This document shows, piece by piece, positions 12,728-23,742 of a stretch of DNA of 36,035 nt (position 1 is the first letter of the stretch; the number at the start of each line of letters is the position of its first letter). The stretch is from Xanthoparmelia taractica (lineage: Eukaryota; Ascomycota; Lecanoromycetes; Lecanorales; Parmeliaceae), in assembly GCA_033085395.1 (NCBI GenBank), contig JANQBS010000351.1, positions 1 through 36,035 on the forward strand. The letters are read 5' to 3'. The position numbers were made by a program, and so were the translations under genes. A model generated the notes under the pieces. The model was not told the origin of the DNA and ran no database searches. It saw nothing but the letters and a program-made list of their open reading frames with translations.

Positions 12728-14833
12728 ATGACCGACGAAAGCTCTCTTTACTTAGGCTTTGACCTTTCTACTCAGCAACTGAAAGGGATTGCTATCACTT
12801 CCGACCTTAAGGTTGCGTATGAAGAAATCTTCGATTTCGATGCGGACGCTACTCGCTATGGCATAAAGAAGGGTGTGCTTACCAATGAAGCTGAGCACGA
12901 GGTTTACGCTCCTGTAATGATGTGGCTGTACGCCATCGATGTAATTTTGCAGAGACTGCACGACCAAGGAATCAACTTTCGAAGAGTTCGAGCAGTCTCT
13001 GGCGCGGGACAGCAGCATGGTAGTGTATATTGGAGCCGAGACGGTGAGCATGCTTTGCAGAGCCTGCATGAAGCCAAATCGCTGGAAGCACAACTGCATC
13101 ATGCGTTCTCTTACCCCTATAGTCCCAACTGGCAGGATGCGAGCACAAGTAGTCAGTGTGACTCGTTTGACCGGCATCTTGGGGGCGGTGTTCAACTAGC
13201 CATACACACGGGCAGCAAGGCTCATCATGTAAGACAGTTTTTGGTTCCCCGATCCGCAGACCTATGCTCCATGTTGTAATGGGAACAATACTTGGCACGG
13301 TACAACAAAGAAGAGAGATTCTGTTTTTGTGTGTTGTATAGTCGTTAAGTCCTCGCTGACTTCAGAATTGCATCGCAGCGTTTCACCGGCCCACAAATCC
13401 TGCGGTTTAGATTAAAGCATCCGAATGAATATCTGAGGACCTCTCGCATTTCACTGGTGTCCTCTTTTCTTGCCTCGATCTTCCTCGGTAAAATAGCTCC
13501 CATCGATATCGCAGACGTCTGTGGCATGAATCTCTTCGACATCAAGACAGGCAGTTACAATCAGAAACTGATGGCCTTAGCCGCTGGATCCTCCGACCTT
13601 GAAAGCAAATTAGGCCCTGTACCGGAAGACGGGGGAGATTGTCTTGGTCATATTAGCCAATACTTTGTTCGTCGTTATGGCTTCGACTCGTCATGTGAAA
13701 TAATCCCGTTCACTGGCGATAACCCCTCGACTATTCTTGCATTACCTCTTCGCCCTCTTGACGCAATTGTTTCGCTAGGAACGTCCACTACGCTTTTGAT
13801 GTCGACGCCTTTCTATAAACCAGACCCAGCTGTTCATTTTATGAATCAGTGAGCACCCTGTTTACGCCCGCTTCATCGCCTCTAGTCAGAGGACAGTTTC
13901 GAGGAGTAGAGACACAAGTCATGCTGCTCAGCTACGCATTCCGACTCTAGATTTCGTCCAATAGAAAAATGCTGACTCCAATATCGTCCAGCCCTACCAC
14001 ACAGGGTCTTTATATGTTTATGCTATGCTACAAGAACGGTGTGTTCCATTCTTTTATTCCATACCTTCGAATAATCTCGTTCTCAGTTCTCACTCCAGTC
14101 AGGGGGCCTTGCGCGGGAACAAATCCGTGATACTCTTTCACCCAACCCTTGTGGTAGTTCAGACCGATGGTCGCTTTTCAACCATCATGCTTTGCATACT
14201 CGCCGTCTCGGCGTTTCTATCGAGAGCTCTTCAGCCAAAATAGCGCTCTACTTCCCTCGGCCCGAGATTGTCCCGAATGTTCAGGCTGGCACGTACAGGT
14301 ACACCTACACTGGTGGTCAACCTACCGTCTCCCCCCCATCCGCATGGAAACTACCCGAAGACGACTGCCGAGCCATCATAGAATCCCAGTTGCTATCTTT
14401 GCGCCTTCGAAGCCGCGGCATTGTAGCTCCCCCGTCTCCTAATCCTCGAAATGTTCCAGCTCAGCCTAGAAGAGTCTATCTAGTTGGAGGTGGCAGCCAA
14501 AACACCGCCATTGCAAAACTCGCCGGAGAAATCCTGGGTGGCGTAGAAGGGGTCTATCGCCTTGATGTAGGTGGGAATGCATGTGCACTTGGAAGCGCAT
14601 ATAAGGCTGTCTGGGCTGTCGAAAGAGAGCCAAGAGAAAGTTTTGAGGACTTTATTGGTACGAGATGGAGAGAGCATGACTTCGTTAAGAAGATAGCAGA
14701 CGGCTATCAGGAAGAAATATATCGGTCTTATGAGATAGGGGTTGACGGATTGGAGGCCATTGAAAGGGATGTGCTGAAGAAGCAGTCTACGGATGTGGGT
14801 AAGGTAGGTACTATGGGTGGTGAACAGGTTTGA
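12728..14833 (+). CDS. XKS1: D-xylulose 5-kinase (xylulokinase)
   Basis: This enzyme phosphorylates D-xylulose with ATP to D-xylulose 5-phosphate, the entry of xylose and arabinose carbon into the pentose phosphate pathway, in the cytosol. Four exons join in frame: 12728-13228, 13379-13848, 13992-14038 and 14103-14833, giving about 582 residues, normal for fungal enzymes. Introns are 150, 143 and 64 bases. The third acceptor was chosen so that KNGGLAREQ is continuous. FGGY-kinase signatures are present: DLST (12-15) near the N-terminus, GAGQQHGSVYW (92-102), SPNWQDAST (about 132-140), TGPQILRF just after the first intron, GDNPST with the likely catalytic Asp (about 281), VSLGTSTT (about 298-305), and the nucleotide-site motifs YLVGGGS and GGNACALGSAYKA near the C-terminus. 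All key blocks look intact. The middle third exon is only 47 bases. Confidence 0.95.
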
Positions 14834-15069
14834 AATTTTCTTGAGCTCCCTTTATTATTCCACCATGTGCAGCAGTTTAGCATCGAGGCTATAGACTCAC
14901 AACGACAAAGATGGTATTTCCGACATCATAGAATCTCTCCAAAGATCTACGCTTCTAAATTCAATAGTAAATGTCTTGGTAGGACATCTTATAGCTATTT
15001 CTTTATACTCCTAATTCCGTACGAGTATAGAAAAGATTACGAATTACAAGTGAGCAGCAACATAACGTA

Positions 15070-15076
15070 AAAAGAG
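15070..15076 (-). terminator. Pol III oligo-T terminator of the tRNA-like gene
   Basis: Read on the minus strand, a run of five T lies about 15-20 bases beyond the predicted 3' end of the tRNA-like gene. A short T run is the normal RNA polymerase III stop signal. Confidence 0.5.
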
Positions 15077-15089
15077 AGCTACGTTGTGC

Positions 15090-15185
15090 CAGCGCCATTA
15101 GGAATCGAACCTAATACAGGTAATAGAACCACCTCACCCTCGTCACTGCTGAGGTACCTTAGGGTTGAGTCACGCTCACAGCGCT
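15090..15185 (-). tRNA. Type II tRNA-like gene, tRNA-Leu(CAG) suggested, D arm degenerate
   Basis: The minus strand folds with a 7-bp acceptor stem (AGCGCTG with TGGCGCT, two G-U pairs), a perfect 5-bp T stem and a canonical TTCGATT loop; GGTTCGATTCC is a perfect B box. The length of 96 bases and a 6-bp extra arm (AGGTGG/TTACCT) fit a type II tRNA (Leu or Ser). A 7-base loop CTCAGCA at the right place would give anticodon CAG (Leu), but its stem has a mismatch. The D arm is poor: CTAAGG, typical of Leu/Ser, is present, but the usual GG before it is not, so the A box is weak. A Pol III terminator follows. It may be a functional odd tRNA, one with an undetected intron, or a decaying copy. Confidence 0.5.
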
Positions 15186-15195
15186 AAAATATTTA

Positions 15196-15466
15196 GCTTG
15201 TGCAAAACGAGTCTGAATCCTTGGCATCTTTCATGTCGCCCAACCCACGGATACGATAATATATATTCAATGAAATATTAGATATTGATATAATTAGACT
15301 TGAAAGTACTCTACTACGAGTCTAGGTAAAATAAAATTTATAAAATATGATCAAGTAATTATAAAATTATAGAGGGTTTAAATTTGAGAGTTATTCTTTT
15401 CAGCCTTTTTAAAGCGATGGGCGACAAGCGGAGGGTGCCAAGGATGTAAACTCATTTTGCACAGGC
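15196..15466. mobile_element. MITE-like element with ~46-bp terminal inverted repeats
   Basis: The left arm (15196-15241) and the inverted right arm (15419-15466) match at 26 of the first 31 positions, both starting GCYTGTGCAAAAYGAG. They converge again on TGTCGCCC after a short gap. The dinucleotide TA borders both outer ends (15194-15195 and 15467-15468), consistent with a TA target duplication. The 177-base interior is AT-rich and has no open frame. This fits a non-autonomous Tc1/mariner-type MITE (inference). It lies 10 bases from the 5' end of the tRNA-like gene and 143 bases before the TFIIIA start codon. Confidence 0.65.
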
Positions 15467-15609
15467 TACCTTCCCTACCACTACCTACCTTACCTTATCT
15501 CAAAGTCTAAGCCGCGCCAAGATTTTCTCGCACAACCCGAAAAATAGGACCTATAAGCTCTCGACGCTCTCGACGCTATGTGCAGCAGCAGTATTGACAG
15601 CATGTGAAA

Positions 15610-17435
15610 ATGGACGCGTTACTGGCTCCTCACAATAGCGCTACCGATTCACCATTTCGTGGTTCTAAGCGGAAGGCCACTTTCACTGCAGGCGAAGGTG
15701 CAAAGAGGTTCCGAGCAAATGAAACACCCACCGATTCCGGTTCACCCACTAACGGCTCTCACTCTACCAAACACTGACCCATTGTCCAGATTCCGACGCC
15801 TCTAATTGCATTCTAGAATCCTCTCGCGATGCGGAAGAGCACCACCGTATTACCAGCAGCGTCGCAAGCCCACCGACCCCAATCTCGCCCAAAGCATCGC
15901 CTCGACACCCCTCCGATATTCTCAAAAATCACCGCTGCACATATGCGGACTGCGACAAATCTTTCAATCGGCCTGCCAAACTAGCTCAGCACCTTAGGTC
16001 GCACACCAACACTCGACCATTCCTATGTCCTCACCCACTGTGCACAAAGGATTTCCTCCGCGAATCTCATCTGAAGCACCACGTCAAATCAGCGCATTCG
16101 GATGTCCGTGACTATGTATGTGAGTGGAAAGACTGCGGCAAGAGTTTCGTTAATGCCACTCGGTTAAAGAGACACCATGCTGCCCATGAGGGTAGGGAGA
16201 AATTCAGATGTACAGTTGCTGGCTGTGGTCAAACCTTTCGAAAGCATGGGACGCTGCAAAAGCACATCCTGACCGTCCATGAGGGGAGAAAGCCTTTCGT
16301 CTGCGAAGTTGAAGTCTTTGATGGAACAGAATGTGGAGCCGGCTTTGACACTGAAGGGCAACTAAAGTCTCATGCTGGAAGGGTTCATGAACCCAATACT
16401 TTCTTGTGCACAGTATGTCCGCCCGAACGTCGCAGCACTGTCGCCAACCCAGTGTTAGAGAGTCGGCAGGTATTGTTTTCAACACACGCAGCGTTGCGAG
16501 AGCATATGGAAAACGAGCATCCTCCGGCCTGCACAGAGTGTGGACAAGAGTGCAAATCACTTCGGCATCTTAAGAGTCACAATGAAGTAATTCATGGGGC
16601 TATTGATGTCAATGGTTCAAAGGCTCATTTTTGCCATGAACAAGGATGTGGGCGAGGATTCACGAAGAAGGGCAACCTTACCATGCATATTCAGATTTGT
16701 CATAATCCGAAACGGTTCGTTTGCGGAGGACTTGATCCGTCAATGCTTGGCCGAGTCGCAAATTGGGACGGGACAAATTCTTGTGGGAAAGCTTTGAAAA
16801 CAAAGGCTAGTCTGGAAGAACATATACGCACTGCTCACCAAGGCCTTGCGCCGTCTCGCAGAAATGTGAGGCAGACCAAGCATGGTGCCTCTGATGGGCA
16901 ACCCCGGGGGCATCAGGTGTCTGTCCTTACACGACTCACAGGTGCTGGTTACGAAGAAGCAAGCGGAAGAAACATTTCATGTCTGGTAATAGGCTGCAAT
17001 CACCGCTTCCTGAGAGAATATGACCTGGAGATCCATTTACGTTCGCGTCATGGTTCAACAGGTCTTGGGCTTCGGGAAACGCTGATGGATGAAGGGAGAC
17101 TCTACAGTCGGCAAACCTTGCAGGGAATTCCAACCTTTGCAACGAAGCAGGATGTTGATGCTGAAATAGCTCTTGATATGCAATTTGACAATGATATTGG
17201 CGTGGATGGTCACAAAGAGACTCTAGGGCCAGGAGCTTCGAAGGGTGGTGACTCCTGGCTTGAAGGGCAGTCATATCACGACAGAGGAGATAGCGGCGAG
17301 TGGTTACGTGATGAGCTAGAGATGCGGTGCTTGATTGATGGTGGCTTCGTGATGGAAAGCCACGAGATGGCTGATGGCGAAGCGGTAGACGTTATTGACC
17401 CGGCACTTCGGGTGAGGGGGCCCGTACATCAATAG
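15610..17435 (+). CDS. PZF1: Transcription factor IIIA (ten C2H2 zinc fingers)
   Basis: TFIIIA binds the internal control region of 5S rRNA genes and recruits TFIIIC and Pol III; it also binds 5S RNA. About ten C2H2 fingers run in tandem from residue ~93: CTYADC, CPHPLC, CEWKDC, CTVAGC, a longer finger at CEVEVF, an atypical finger with a long insert at CTVCPP, CTECGQ, CHEQGC, another with a long Cys-Cys spacing at CGGLDP, then a gap and the last at CLVIGC. Ten fingers with the last set apart matches fission yeast Sfc2. A basic KRK...KRFR patch in the first 40 residues may be a nuclear signal, and the C-terminus is acidic. The first exon starts at ATG 15610. The best-fitting intron is 15740-15789 (50 bases, phase 1), but its donor GTTCAC is weak; a donor at 15698 or an acceptor ending at 15816 also keeps frame. 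The product is about 591 residues. Confidence 0.88.
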
Positions 17436-17868
17436 AAGCCATAATCGATCACCGAGTACACAGTATCCCAGAATGACTCTACGAGTCTCCAATACCTTCA
17501 TATCTTGTAATACTTCTCCCCCCCAGCCATTGGTTCAACCGTGCTCGCGGCTGGCCATTAGCGGCTCCCATGTACTCGTACAATTGTTGAAAACAACTGA
17601 CTTCGCCAACCGTCGTTCTCGCGTGATTCATCTCCAAATTCTCAACCAAAAGCTTCCTCCATTTCTTTTGGCCCAACACCCCAAGCACTGCATGCTCAGA
17701 CATCCTCAGCTCTGCTACTATAGAGCGGAAAACATCTACATATATGAATTGCTAGCACAGCCTAAGCCTTTCACCAGCGAGACTGGCGGGCAGCTTTGGC
17801 AAAAGACGCCGGCCTACACAGAGCTTCTTTTCGGGCCTCTCCGCACTTTTTGAAAGGAAGGGGCCGGT
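17436..17868. promoter_or_regulatory. Intergenic region upstream of LOS1
   Basis: This holds the 3' region of the TFIIIA gene and the promoter of the exportin-T gene. A CCAAT box in reverse orientation (ATTGG at 17529-17533) follows a C-run. A 126-codon frame (17473-17853) spans most of it, but it resembles nothing and is taken as chance. Confidence 0.35.
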
Positions 17869-20800
17869 ATGGATGCACAGGCATGTAAAGCCAGCTACTC
17901 TAGTTTATTAATGCCAACGACTCTAATATCTGGTCTTGAACATAGGTCCAGAATGCTATTGAGATTGCATGGAATTCTCGTGCCGAACACTCCCTCAAAT
18001 CACAGGCATTTGATTTCCTCAATCAGCTACGCTCGGAACCGCAAGGATGGCAGATCTGTTTCTCGCTGGCTTTGCGAGACCCGAAGCCTTCAGAGGTGGT
18101 CCGCCATGTCTCGCTCGACATTGTGAACAATGCTATAAAGGCTGGACATCTAGGGGACCAGGATTTGATTTTTCTGAGGGACAACATACTCGCATACATA
18201 CAGAACACCTATGGCGCTGCTGCCAGCAGTAGCGTACAGCTTGACCCTGTATCAATCCAGAACAAGATTACACAAACCGTTACGAATCTTTTTGTGGCAT
18301 TGTATGCTAATCATTGGTCATCTTTCTTCCACGACATTCTAAATCTAACAGTGATCACTGGTTCGACGTCAAGGGACAATGCAGCAGGGGTCATGCTGTA
18401 CCTTCGCATATTGATTTCCGTCCACGACGATATTGGTGATGTTTTGCTACCGAGGACACCGGAAGAGCAACGAAGAGACAATGATCTGAAAGATCTAGTG
18501 AGGCAGCGAGATACGGCGATGATTGCGTCCTCGTGGCATGCGATTATTGAGCATTGGAGGTCCAGAGATGATTCCATTGTGAAACTTTGTCTTACAGCTA
18601 TTGGACGATGGGTCACCTGGACAGAGATTTCACTGGCCGTCAATGATTCCCTGCTGACTCTACTCTTCGAGTACCTAAATTCCCAGGGATACTTGGATGG
18701 TAATGAATCGTTTCAGGAGAGAAGGGACGCCGCAATCGAAGCCTTCATTGACATATTGAGCAAGAAAATGAGCGCCAGCGACAAACTTGAACTGATCGAC
18801 GTTCTCAAGGTCAATGAAGCTGTCACTCAGCTTGTTAAGAGCCGAGAGTTGGCCGAAATGCGCTCCACGGCGAATTACGACACTGACCTTGCAGAAGGTG
18901 TTGCTAGGCTGGTCAACAACGTTGTGTCTGATATCGTCAAAGCCCTGGATGGTTCACAGAGCAACGACTCGGTATCGCAGCGTGGCAGTGTCCAACTGAA
19001 GACATTCCTGCCTCACGTATTGCACTTCCTCTCGGATGAATACGACGAGATTTGTTCCACGGTAATTCCTTGTCTAACAGACCTTCTTACTTTAATGCGC
19101 AAAAAAGCCAAGTTCACCGGTACTTTGGCCTCCGAGAGCTCCGCCATGTTACCCTTGATTCTTGATGTTGTCATTTCAAAAACAAAATATGATGAAACCT
19201 CATTTTGGGGCCAAGACGATACTCAAACGGATGAGGCAGAATTTCAAGAGCTTCGAAAACGACTGCATGTTCTACAGAAAGCCGTCGCCGCAGTAGATGA
19301 GCCCATGTATGTAGAGAAGATTAGGACTGTTGTCGTGTCAACGTTCGATAGGTTCCAGAGCCAAAACGGCCAGCTTGACTGGAGGGACCTTGAACTAGCT
19401 ATGCACGAGATGGAGTTGTTTGGAGAGCTAGGCTACAGACATGGACTCTATAGCAAGACAAAGCCTGTCACACTAGCTGCGGAGCAACTCATCGGGATGA
19501 TGTTCAAGCTTGTTGAAACAGGTATTTTTAATAGTACTGGGTAAAGAGCTACCTACTAAAATTTATAGATGTCGCTTCTTTTTCTCACCCAGCCGTCCAG
19601 CTACAGTACATGATTATCTGCGAACGCTATTACAGCTTCTTCGAAGCGAATCCCCACCTCATCACTCGGGTGCTGGACAGTTTTGTGCGTTTTGTGCATC
19701 ATGATCATATCAAGGTCAGGTTGCGATCATGGTATCTCTTCCACAGGTTTGTTAAACATGTGCGACAGCACACTGGAACCATCGCTGAGAGCGTAATCCA
19801 ATCTTTGAGTGATCTGCTCCCAATCAATGCCGAGTTGCCAGAAGAGACATCCGAGAATGACAACGAAGACATGTCGTCGACTGAAAATGATCAGTCAGCG
19901 GTCGCAAGATTCAATAGCCAACTCTATCTGTACGAGACCATTGGTTGCATCTGTTCTGCACGTTCCATTACAGTGCAAAATCAAGTTTTACTCGTTAGAT
20001 CGGTGACCCATCCACTGTTCTCTGACTTGCAGGCGCACCTTGACCAAGCGAAAGCGGGAGACAAACGCGCAATTCTCCAAGTACATCATTTAATCATGGC
20101 TTTGGGCACTCTTGCTCGTGGATTCTCGGATTACATGCCGGCAGCGAACCCATCTACTGCCTCACCACCTGCGAGAATAATATCCGAAGAATTTACCAGG
20201 TCGGCCGAAGCCATACTCGTAGCTCTGGAGGGTCTCAGGTCTTCTTTTGACGTTCGCGAGTCCGCAAGATTTGCGTTCTCCCGACTTCTGAATGTGCTGG
20301 GCAGTCAAATCCTGCCCCAATTACCTAGGTGGATCGATGGTCTCTTGTCCGAAAGGTCGACCAAAGATGAAATGGCTCTATTTATGAAGCTACTGGACCA
20401 GGTTGTCTTTGGCTTCAAGTCAGAGATTTACGATATACTTAACACCCTTCTCACGCCTTTCTTGCAACGAGTCTTTGCAGGTATCGCTGAACCGGTAGCT
20501 GGCACAGATGATGAGATTCAACTTACAGAGCTGAAACGTGAATATCTTGCGTTTTTGTTGGTCATACTCAATAACGGTCTGGAGTCGGTACTCGTCAGCG
20601 AAGGTATTTTAAGTAACCTAGAGCCAGCCACACACCATTTGCTGATTGACAACAGCTAATCAACCCACATTTGCGACCGTCATCTCCACCATTGAGCACC
20701 TTACCAAAGATATCACCGACTTTCAAACGGCTAAGTTAGCGTTCTCGGTTTTGACTCGCATGGTCTTCACATGGGGCGGCCCAGACTTACAAGTGCAGTC

Positions 20801-21207
20801 TGCAGCAATTGGGGATGGGAACCCTTCTTACGGGAGTCCTCAACCAAAGCTCCCTGGCTTCGATCGCTTCATGATGATTACATTTTCGCCTACATGTTGG
20901 GCAATACCGAGCAACCCACATTTTGACCCCAAGGATGCACAGGGCAGGCAAGTGCTCGGTGAAGCTGCGGCCCTCCAGAAGGCTATCTACACCAAGACGG
21001 GTCAGGAGTACCTTAGTTGGTTAAGGGATGCAGAGTTGAGTAGGATGGGAATGGATCGAGGCACGATTGAAGAGTATTTGCGCGCGTTATGCACCTTGGA
21101 TACGAAAGAGTTCCAACGGTTCTTCAAGGTAGGCACCCTGTGGCCTGTGATTGGTAGCATGGGTGCTAATTCAAAGTCAGGAGCTGGTGCTGAGAAGCAC
21201 GAGGTGA
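17869..21207 (+). CDS. LOS1: Exportin-T / Los1, nuclear export receptor for tRNA
   Basis: This karyopherin of the importin-beta superfamily carries mature tRNA out of the nucleus with Ran-GTP. Five exons join in frame: 17869-17880, 17946-19521, 19569-20603, 20656-21128 and 21181-21207, giving about 1040 residues, the normal size. The first exon encodes only Met-Asp-Ala-Gln. The intron after it begins with GC, not GT (AG|GCATGT), and no GT donor keeps frame. The other introns are 47, 52 and 52 bases, GT-AG. The joins restore conserved blocks: MDAQ|VQNAIEIAW, an acceptor giving FSHPAVQLQYM, SVLVSEANQPTF, and FFK|ELVLRSTR at the C-terminus. The N-terminal helices with FDFLNQLRSEPQGWQ and LALRDP are typical of exportin-T, and the remainder is helical HEAT-repeat-like sequence. 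Reading on past 21128 without the last intron gives a longer frame of unfamiliar sequence, which I reject. Confidence 0.93.
17881..17945 (+). other. Probable GC-AG intron of LOS1
   Basis: This 65-base intron starts GCATGT after CACAG and ends ATAG. It is needed to join the four-codon first exon to the long second exon in frame. GC donors are a known minority class spliced by the major spliceosome. The nearby GT (GTAAAG, 17885) would leave exon 1 in the wrong phase for every visible acceptor. Confidence 0.7.
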
Positions 21208-21600
21208 TATGCATCTACGAGAGTAGCTGTGGCCATGTCAGCAATCTGGGTTTAGCGATGCATTGCAGGCGAAGTATTAGAAATGCTTTCAATCGGCGTG
21301 CATTAGCGAATTATAGGTTTCTAGATACCTTGGCCTGTGTTGTTGTTTTTCACAGGCCTGCAATTGCATACAAAACAGTAATCATACATTCCAACAGCAA
21401 CAATGAACCAAGTCACCAATACAGGCACTTTGATCCCAGCCCAATCTTTTCTCCTTCTCTTTTACGGAGGTCTGCACCAAAAGTCCTGAAATGCCAAGCC
21501 CTTGGCATTCTTGATAGGTGTGATATTTCGGCAAGTCTTTCCCTATTGAGCATAGCGCCAGGGCTTCGCCGTAGTCTCGCTACGAGCTTCCCTTATATAA
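21208..21600. other. LOS1 3' region and right border of the gene island
   Basis: Ordinary-composition sequence continues to about 21600 and then changes abruptly to AT-rich. Within it an ATG in a strong fungal start context (CAACAATG, 21403) opens a frame of only 28 codons ending at 21489. It could be the beginning of a gene whose remainder was lost into the AT-rich tract, or chance. Nothing else is seen. Confidence 0.35.
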
Positions 21601-23742
21601 TTTAAATATTGTCGACGTAGATCTATATAGTGTAAGTTATTTTTATCGAGAAAATATTAATAAATTCTATTACGATTATATTTAATAATAATATAAGTCG
21701 AATCTTATTAAACGATTCGTTAATTATTTTTATCTTATTTTATTTTTATTATATATAAAAATCGAAATTAAAACGAATTAAAAAGATTCGATATATAATA
21801 ATAATATTAAATTTATTTCGTTTAAGATAAGAATAAAAAAAGTTTATTAATAAAAAAAGTTAGTGCAAAGTTATTTTATTCTTTTTATTTATACGTCGCG
21901 AATTTATTACGTAAAAAGTATTTTTCTAAAATAAGAATAAAATAGCGACGATATATTATTAATACGTAATTAATGCGTATAAGTATTACGTTATCGTCGA
22001 AATCGTATCGAGATTATTACGAATAATCTTTCAATAAGAATAATATTATTTAATAAGAGAATAAGCTTTATTTATAAGTATTACGAACTCGAGATAAATT
22101 AATTATACTTATATAACGTAAAGAAATTAATTAAATTAAGTAATAGAGATTAAAGATACTAAGATTATTAAAATTTTAGCGTCTTTTAATATTAATATTA
22201 ATTTATAAATAAATAATAGAGAACTAATTTATTATAATTAAGATATCTTTATAGCGAAGTTATATAAAGTATATTAAAAGCGATTTATTTAAATAAATTT
22301 CATAACTATAGCGTACTTAAGATAAGAGCGTGTTATCTTCGTTTCACGAGAATCTTATATTTAATTTATATTTAATTTATTAATATATATACTAATCTTA
22401 ATTTAATACGAACTTATATAAGATATAATTATTACTTAGCTAATTCTTTAGAAATAATTAATATTATTTATAAAATATATAATATTTAATTCTTTATTAT
22501 AGAATCGTATAAACTTAAGAATCGTATTAAATCTCTAGATTAGTAACGAAATATTTATAATCTCGTCTAAGTATAAACTAATTAACGCACTTATATTTTA
22601 ATATAAATTACTTAAAATATTTCTATAACTTAGATTTCTACTTCGTTTACTTTTTAATTCGTCGTGAATTTATTAAATATTCGTTTTAACGATAAGATAA
22701 AGATTTAGAATTCTATTATATATAGACGATCGAACTCTAAATATAATAGAATACTAAGTAATAGATATAGACGTATAATTTCGTGCTTACGAGTCGCTTA
22801 TTAATTAAATTATTAATAATAAATAAAAAATTATTCTTATAATAACTTATCTCGAAGATAAAGCGAAGACGTAATAAATTAACCTCGTTAATCGTATCGA
22901 ATAAGATATAATCTCGAGAATTACGACTTATAGAGTCTTTACGAAAGTGTTCTATTGAATATAGAACTTCGTAAATACTCGAGAGCGAGAATAATTTAAA
23001 TAAGAGGAGACGAAGTAAACGAATAGTATCTTTACTTATTATATAACGCTAACGAAGAAGAAAATATTTCTTAATTCTCTAATCTTCGATTTTAAATAAT
23101 ATTATAAGATTATTATAAGCTTAAAATCGATTATTTATAAGTAGATATTAATAAATAGATTTAAGACTTCAAATTATAGTCGCGAATATATTATCGAATA
23201 ATTCGCTTCTATAGAATAGGCTCTTTTAATAAATAAGAAAGAATAAGCTAATATAATAAAATTCTCTAATTCGATTAATAATAACGTTATCGATTTATCT
23301 TAAGAAGATAATAAGATTAATATACTTTCGAGACGAGAACGAGACGAAAACGTAAAAATCGCGATAATTATAATGTTAGATCATATGAGTTCAAATAGAA
23401 TACGCCTTCTATAAAGCGCGGCACTCGAACTCATAAGTTATATTTTTAATTCTATAATACAATTGAAAAGCGTTCTTATATATAAAGAATATAGAGAACG
23501 TAGAGATTAAGTTAATTAGAGTAATTATAAAAAAACTTAATTGAATTTAAAAGACGTTAGTTCTAGATCTTGAAAGAACTCGATAAAATAAACTTCTTAA
23601 TATAATAAGTATAATCGCTATTTTTATTACGATAAGTTAAATTATTAATTTAAGAATTATCGCTTAAAAACTAGCTACGTTTATTAATAAGAGAATATTA
23701 ATAGATAACGACAAGTTAACTTCGTTATATTCTTTTAATAAT

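Noticed and set aside
14867..15070. 67-codon plus-strand frame downstream of xylulose kinase
   Set aside because: It has no resemblance to known proteins and runs toward the Pol III terminator of the tRNA-like gene on the other strand.
15806..15997. 63-codon plus-strand frame at the start of TFIIIA
   Set aside because: It is a shadow in another frame of the TFIIIA second exon, where the first zinc finger is clear.
17473..17853. 126-codon plus-strand frame between TFIIIA and LOS1
   Set aside because: No domain or homology is recalled. It sits in the LOS1 promoter and leader; chance is the simpler reading.
21129..21605. Unspliced C-terminal extension of LOS1
   Set aside because: A 52-base GT-AG intron (21129-21180) with a GCTAAT branch site gives the family-like ending; the extension is low-complexity and unfamiliar.
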